Shown piece after piece: positions 20,468 through 23,336 of a stretch of 23,336 nucleotides of DNA; the first letter of the stretch is position 1; each line of letters starts with the position of its first letter. The notes beneath the pieces were generated by a model. It was given only the letters and a program-made list of their open reading frames with translations. It made no database searches and was not told the DNA's origin. A program made the translations under genes and the position numbers. The stretch comes from JAKQHY01 sp034429475 (lineage in GTDB: Bacteria; Chloroflexota; Anaerolineae; B4-G1; SLSP01), in assembly GCA_034429475.1 (NCBI GenBank), contig DAOUGD010000169.1:1-23336 (forward strand), given 5' to 3'.

Positions 20468-22036
20468 TTAGCGCCACTCCAGCAGGGTAATGTCGCCTTC
20501 GTCCGTGAGGGGGAAGGCCGTTTCTGTGGCGAGCGGCAGTAGGTAGAGGTCGCCGCGATAGATGAAGACGAGGGCCTGCCCATCGGGACTCCACCGCCAC
20601 GTGGGCGCTTCAACGCCAGGGTCGCCATCTGCCGGGTAGACGCAGCGTGCATTGGAGCCATCTCGGTCGGCGAGGCACAGGCGATAGTCACTGACGTCGC
20701 TTTGGTAAGGGACAACGGCTCGTCCAAACAGCACCGTCTCCCCGTCAGGATGAAAACTGGGATTGGCCCACATCCCCACTTCTGAGGCTACTTCCGCGCT
20801 ATACGCCCCGGTGGCTTCCAGCAGCCAGCCGTCGAAAACAGGGCTTTCTTCGGCGGCGCTCTGGTCGGGAGCCGCTCCGTGGACAACCGTGGCGATAAAT
20901 TGCCCGGCCTGATCCCAGGCAATGGCAGGATTCCACGCCCAACTGCTGCGGGTTTGATAAGCCGGAAAGGTAAGGAGCACAGTCTCCGCGGCCTGGCTCA
21001 GGTTAACCACGCCCACGCTATCCGGTCGGCTATACGCTAAAACGTTGCCGTCGGGCGACCAGGCATAGCGGGTTCCCCACCAGCCAAACCCGCCGCCGGC
21101 GGAGGATTTCAAAACTTCCCGCCGGGACGCCAGGACGTTGCGTTCATCGAGCGTGGCTGTCCACAGGTCGTTTTGTCCCCGCCAGCCCGGCGCGCGTTCC
21201 ACCGGTTCTCCCGTCGTCCAGGCGATGCGGGCGGACTTCGACGTGCTATCCGGCGCCCAGTCCGCCCACAGGAGGTCACTCAGATTCAGGGGAATAGGGT
21301 TGGGATCGGCCTCGGCGGTGCGAATCAGCCACAGGTCGTTGATGTGCTCGGCGGCGGTGACGGCGCGGGTGAAGAGCAGCCGGTCGCCCTGTGGCGCGAG
21401 GGTGAAGACGCGCCCATCCAGGTCGCCGAGGGTGGTTAAGCGGCGGGGGGCGCGATTGTTCTCGTACAGAATCCAGGCATCCTGCTGGCTCAGGTAGACC
21501 AGAGTGCCGCTGATGGGAACTGTCTGCACGACAGGACGTGTGCCGATGAGGAACATTTCGTCGCGGGGCGCTTCGACCACCGTTTCTTCCACCAGAGCGC
21601 GCTCTATTTCGCGCCCATCTTCCAGGGTGATGCGGTAAGTGCGTTCCAACAGCCCGGTCTTGCCGGACTGGATCAGCCGCGACTCGCCGGCGGTCACGGT
21701 AGCGTCGCGGATGGTCTGCCGACCGAAGGGCAGGGTTTCCGTGGTGGTCTCGGTGTGTCGGAGCACGCGCGTCACGGTGATGGTCATACCGGATGTCAGG
21801 CGCGCCGTCTCCGGCGGGGTCACGTAGTCAAGGCTGTTGAGTGTCAGCCCGGCTTCTCCAAGGATGTCACGGACGGTGTGGGCCGAGGTTTCAAGCTGCT
21901 GCTGCTGTCCATCGGCCACCAGGGTGACGTAGCGCGTGGACGTGGTGGGCAGTTCCTCAGTGCAGCCGGCGACCGCCAGCATTAACAACAGGCACAATCC
22001 CCACAGGGCTGAGAGTGGACGACGACAGGTTTTCAT
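20468..22036 (-). CDS. Lipoprotein with DUF348, G5 and beta-propeller domains
   Basis: This 522-residue exported lipoprotein has a short basic n-region (MKTCRR), a hydrophobic core (ALWGLCLLLMLAVAG) and a lipobox ending at Cys25. Residues about 36-92 match DUF348 (TVRDILGEAGLTL, then TSGMTITVTRV). About 95-170 match a G5 domain (ETTTETLPFG ... VTAGESRLIQSGKTG ... DEMFLIGT). The rest is a TolB/PD40-type propeller with SPDGNVLAYS, HPDGETVLFG and SPDGQALVFI blades. DUF348-G5 pairs occur in cell-wall-binding proteins such as resuscitation factors; here the catalytic domain is replaced by a propeller. The ATG at 22036 gives a normal lipoprotein signal; an ATG at 22069 would overlap the preceding gene. 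The Shine-Dalgarno is weak, suggesting coupling to the gene 11 bases upstream. Confidence 0.8.
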   Translation of the reverse strand: MKTCRRPLSALWGLCLLLMLAVAGCTEELPTTSTRYVTLVADGQQQQLETSAHTVRDILGEAGLTLNSLDYVTPPETARLTSGMTITVTRVLRHTETTTETLPFGRQTIRDATVTAGESRLIQSGKTGLLERTYRITLEDGREIERALVEETVVEAPRDEMFLIGTRPVVQTVPISGTLVYLSQQDAWILYENNRAPRRLTTLGDLDGRVFTLAPQGDRLLFTRAVTAAEHINDLWLIRTAEADPNPIPLNLSDLLWADWAPDSTSKSARIAWTTGEPVERAPGWRGQNDLWTATLDERNVLASRREVLKSSAGGGFGWWGTRYAWSPDGNVLAYSRPDSVGVVNLSQAAETVLLTFPAYQTRSSWAWNPAIAWDQAGQFIATVVHGAAPDQSAAEESPVFDGWLLEATGAYSAEVASEVGMWANPSFHPDGETVLFGRAVVPYQSDVSDYRLCLADRDGSNARCVYPADGDPGVEAPTWRWSPDGQALVFIYRGDLYLLPLATETAFPLTDEGDITLLEWR

Positions 22037-22047
22037 CCCGGTAAAGG

Positions 22048-23336
22048 TCAGGGGGATGGCAGTCCCCATTTGAAGGCGCTCGCGCCGGCGAGACTTGTGG
22101 ACACGTCCCAGAAGCCCAGCGTGCTGGCGACGCCGAGATAGTGTGGGGCGCTGTCTTGATTCAGGTAGAGAAAGGCCGCACCATCGTTGAGCCACAGAGC
22201 TGACCCTTCGGCTTCAGGAAGCAGCGCGATGGTGTGGAGTTGTTCGTCCGGTCCCAAAAAGTAAAGCCCTGGCGCCGGGCCGGGGCAATCTGCGCCGCAC
22301 CCTCGGTGAAGGAAGGCTACCCAACCATCGGGCAAGACCTGCGGCGAGGTGGGGTGCAGCGGCCAGGTGTCGCTGCGGCAGAGTTGGTAGGTGTATTGAA
22401 TCGGGAAATCGGCGCCGCCCGGCTCGATGCGCAGCAGGCACCCTTCCTCGGCGGAGTCCCTGGACATCCAGACGACGTTGTGCTCAAAGACGGCCTCTAC
22501 CCGGCAGGTTGGACACGCAATGTCGTTGATTTCCCACATTTCGCCGGTTTGGAGGCTCATCAAGGCATACTGTCGTCCTGTGACGTCAACGGTGTGCAGC
22601 AGCAGGTGTTGGCCGCTTTCAGAGATGGTTTGCGGATACCATGTCGGCCCCGCTGCCTCCGGCGCGCGGAGCAGTCTGGGCGCCGTTCCGGCAAAGTCCG
22701 TCTGCCACAATCCATTGCCATCGGCATAGATAACCTGGCTGCTGTCAGGGGAAAGGATGAAGTTGGCGCAGGGTTGCTGGGACGTGCCCTCGCATACCCC
22801 CAACTCGATTTGCCTTCGGCGCGGATAGGCCAGTTCGAGCGCCAACAGTGTGGCGTAGGTGTCGCCGACAGGGCGGTAGACGGCCTCTCCCCGAGGGCGT
22901 TCGCCCACCGTAGGGCGGACGCCCCAGGCCGCGTACACCAGGTATTTCCCGTCGGCAGTGATGTCGAAGGAGGGTTTGCCCTCGTTCAGCAGCCGCCCCG
23001 CCGTGGGGATGAATGTGTGCTGCCATTGGGCGCGGCTGAAAATGTAGAATTTGCCCATCGTCGTGGCGTAAATGATGGATTGCTGGTCAGGGGTGATGCG
23101 GTAATCCAGTACATTGTCGGTCAGTCCTTCTTTGACGATGGGCACGCCGGTGATTTTGCCGCCCTCGGCCAACCACGTCCAGAGTTGCCCCTCGCGCAGG
23201 AAGTACAGATCGGTGGGCAGCGTAGGCCATCCCGTGGGTTTGACGGGCGTGGCGGGCAGCACCAGCCCGGGCGGCAAGGTCGGGGAGGGCGTCAGGGTAG
23301 GCGTCGGCGTGGGGGTGAGGGTAGGGGTAGGGGTGG
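22048..23336 (-). CDS. Secreted beta-propeller protein, partial (5' end beyond window)
   Basis: The frame is open to the right edge, so the start is missing; 429 residues are visible. The first 20 or so are a Thr/Pro-rich linker of (TP)n and TL type, typical of Chloroflexota secreted proteins after a signal peptide or membrane anchor. The remainder shows propeller blades: ITPDQQSIIYATTMG, ITADGKYLVYAAWG and LSPDSSQVIYADGNGLW. Cys-rich stretches CPTC, CRSD and CGADCPG may form disulphides, consistent with an extracytoplasmic site. The stop is 11 bases before the DUF348-G5 lipoprotein gene, so the two are co-transcribed and may interact at the cell surface. The ligand is unknown. Confidence 0.75.
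   Translation of the reverse strand, partial: TPTPTLTPTPTPTLTPSPTLPPGLVLPATPVKPTGWPTLPTDLYFLREGQLWTWLAEGGKITGVPIVKEGLTDNVLDYRITPDQQSIIYATTMGKFYIFSRAQWQHTFIPTAGRLLNEGKPSFDITADGKYLVYAAWGVRPTVGERPRGEAVYRPVGDTYATLLALELAYPRRRQIELGVCEGTSQQPCANFILSPDSSQVIYADGNGLWQTDFAGTAPRLLRAPEAAGPTWYPQTISESGQHLLLHTVDVTGRQYALMSLQTGEMWEINDIACPTCRVEAVFEHNVVWMSRDSAEEGCLLRIEPGGADFPIQYTYQLCRSDTWPLHPTSPQVLPDGWVAFLHRGCGADCPGPAPGLYFLGPDEQLHTIALLPEAEGSALWLNDGAAFLYLNQDSAPHYLGVASTLGFWDVSTSLAGASAFKWGLPSP

Noticed and set aside
22048..23277. TTG at 23277 as the start of the right-edge propeller gene
   Set aside because: The frame stays open to the window end and encodes a Pro/Thr linker upstream, so the gene is partial with its start outside the window.

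Overview
The window looks like a chromosomal segment from an uncultured, fairly GC-rich bacterium. I favour the phylum Chloroflexota (Anaerolineae-like), from four signs read by eye: Pro/Thr linkers in secreted beta-propeller lipoproteins, a CHAT protease with an effector-associated-type N-terminus, abundant short intergenic repeats, and DUF1257/Ycf46-type genes otherwise best known from cyanobacteria. This placement is an inference, not a search result.

Region 1 (1-10628, mostly + strand). After the N-terminus of an IS630-type transposase at the left edge comes a co-directional cluster: a Ycf46-like AAA+ ATPase, a DUF1257 (Ycf35-like) protein, a HEAT/WD40 scaffold, an Hsp70-like ATPase with a short C-terminus, a second DUF1257 paralogue, a DUF2997 protein and a small NrdG-like radical-SAM protein. 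No standard pathway accounts for this combination, and it is the best candidate for an undescribed system. The cluster is interrupted between the WD40 and Hsp70 genes by an AT-richer, self-contained restriction-modification block with its own extended -10 promoter: a PmeII-like endonuclease, a DNA methyltransferase and a TdeIII-like endonuclease. Most gaps on the Hsp70 side, and the leader of the AAA+ gene, hold interspersed palindromic or tandem repeats.

Region 2 (10629-13610, - strand). leuS encodes a leucyl-tRNA synthetase with repeat-derived insertions in two surface loops. Its roughly 350-nt leader has a strong promoter, a 26-codon leader ORF containing tandem leucine codons, a perfect intrinsic terminator and a mutually exclusive 10-bp antiterminator. 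This is the architecture of a ribosome-mediated leucine attenuator. A second small ORF and two further hairpins lie between the terminator and leuS.

Region 3 (13641-16747, + strand). A divergent promoter drives a GAF-GAF-class III nucleotidyl cyclase followed one base later by a CHAT (caspase-like) protease, ending at a bidirectional terminator. This could be a signal-and-effector pair.

Region 4 (16782-20460, - strand). Phosphohexomutase, GDP-mannose 4,6-dehydratase and GDP-4-keto-6-deoxymannose reductase form a GDP-D-rhamnose (deoxyhexose) supply module for surface polysaccharide. The reductase gene has its own clear promoter.

Region 5 (20468-23336, - strand). Two genes 11 bp apart encode extracytoplasmic beta-propeller proteins. 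One is a lipoprotein with DUF348 and G5 domains; the other runs off the right edge in a Pro/Thr-rich linker.
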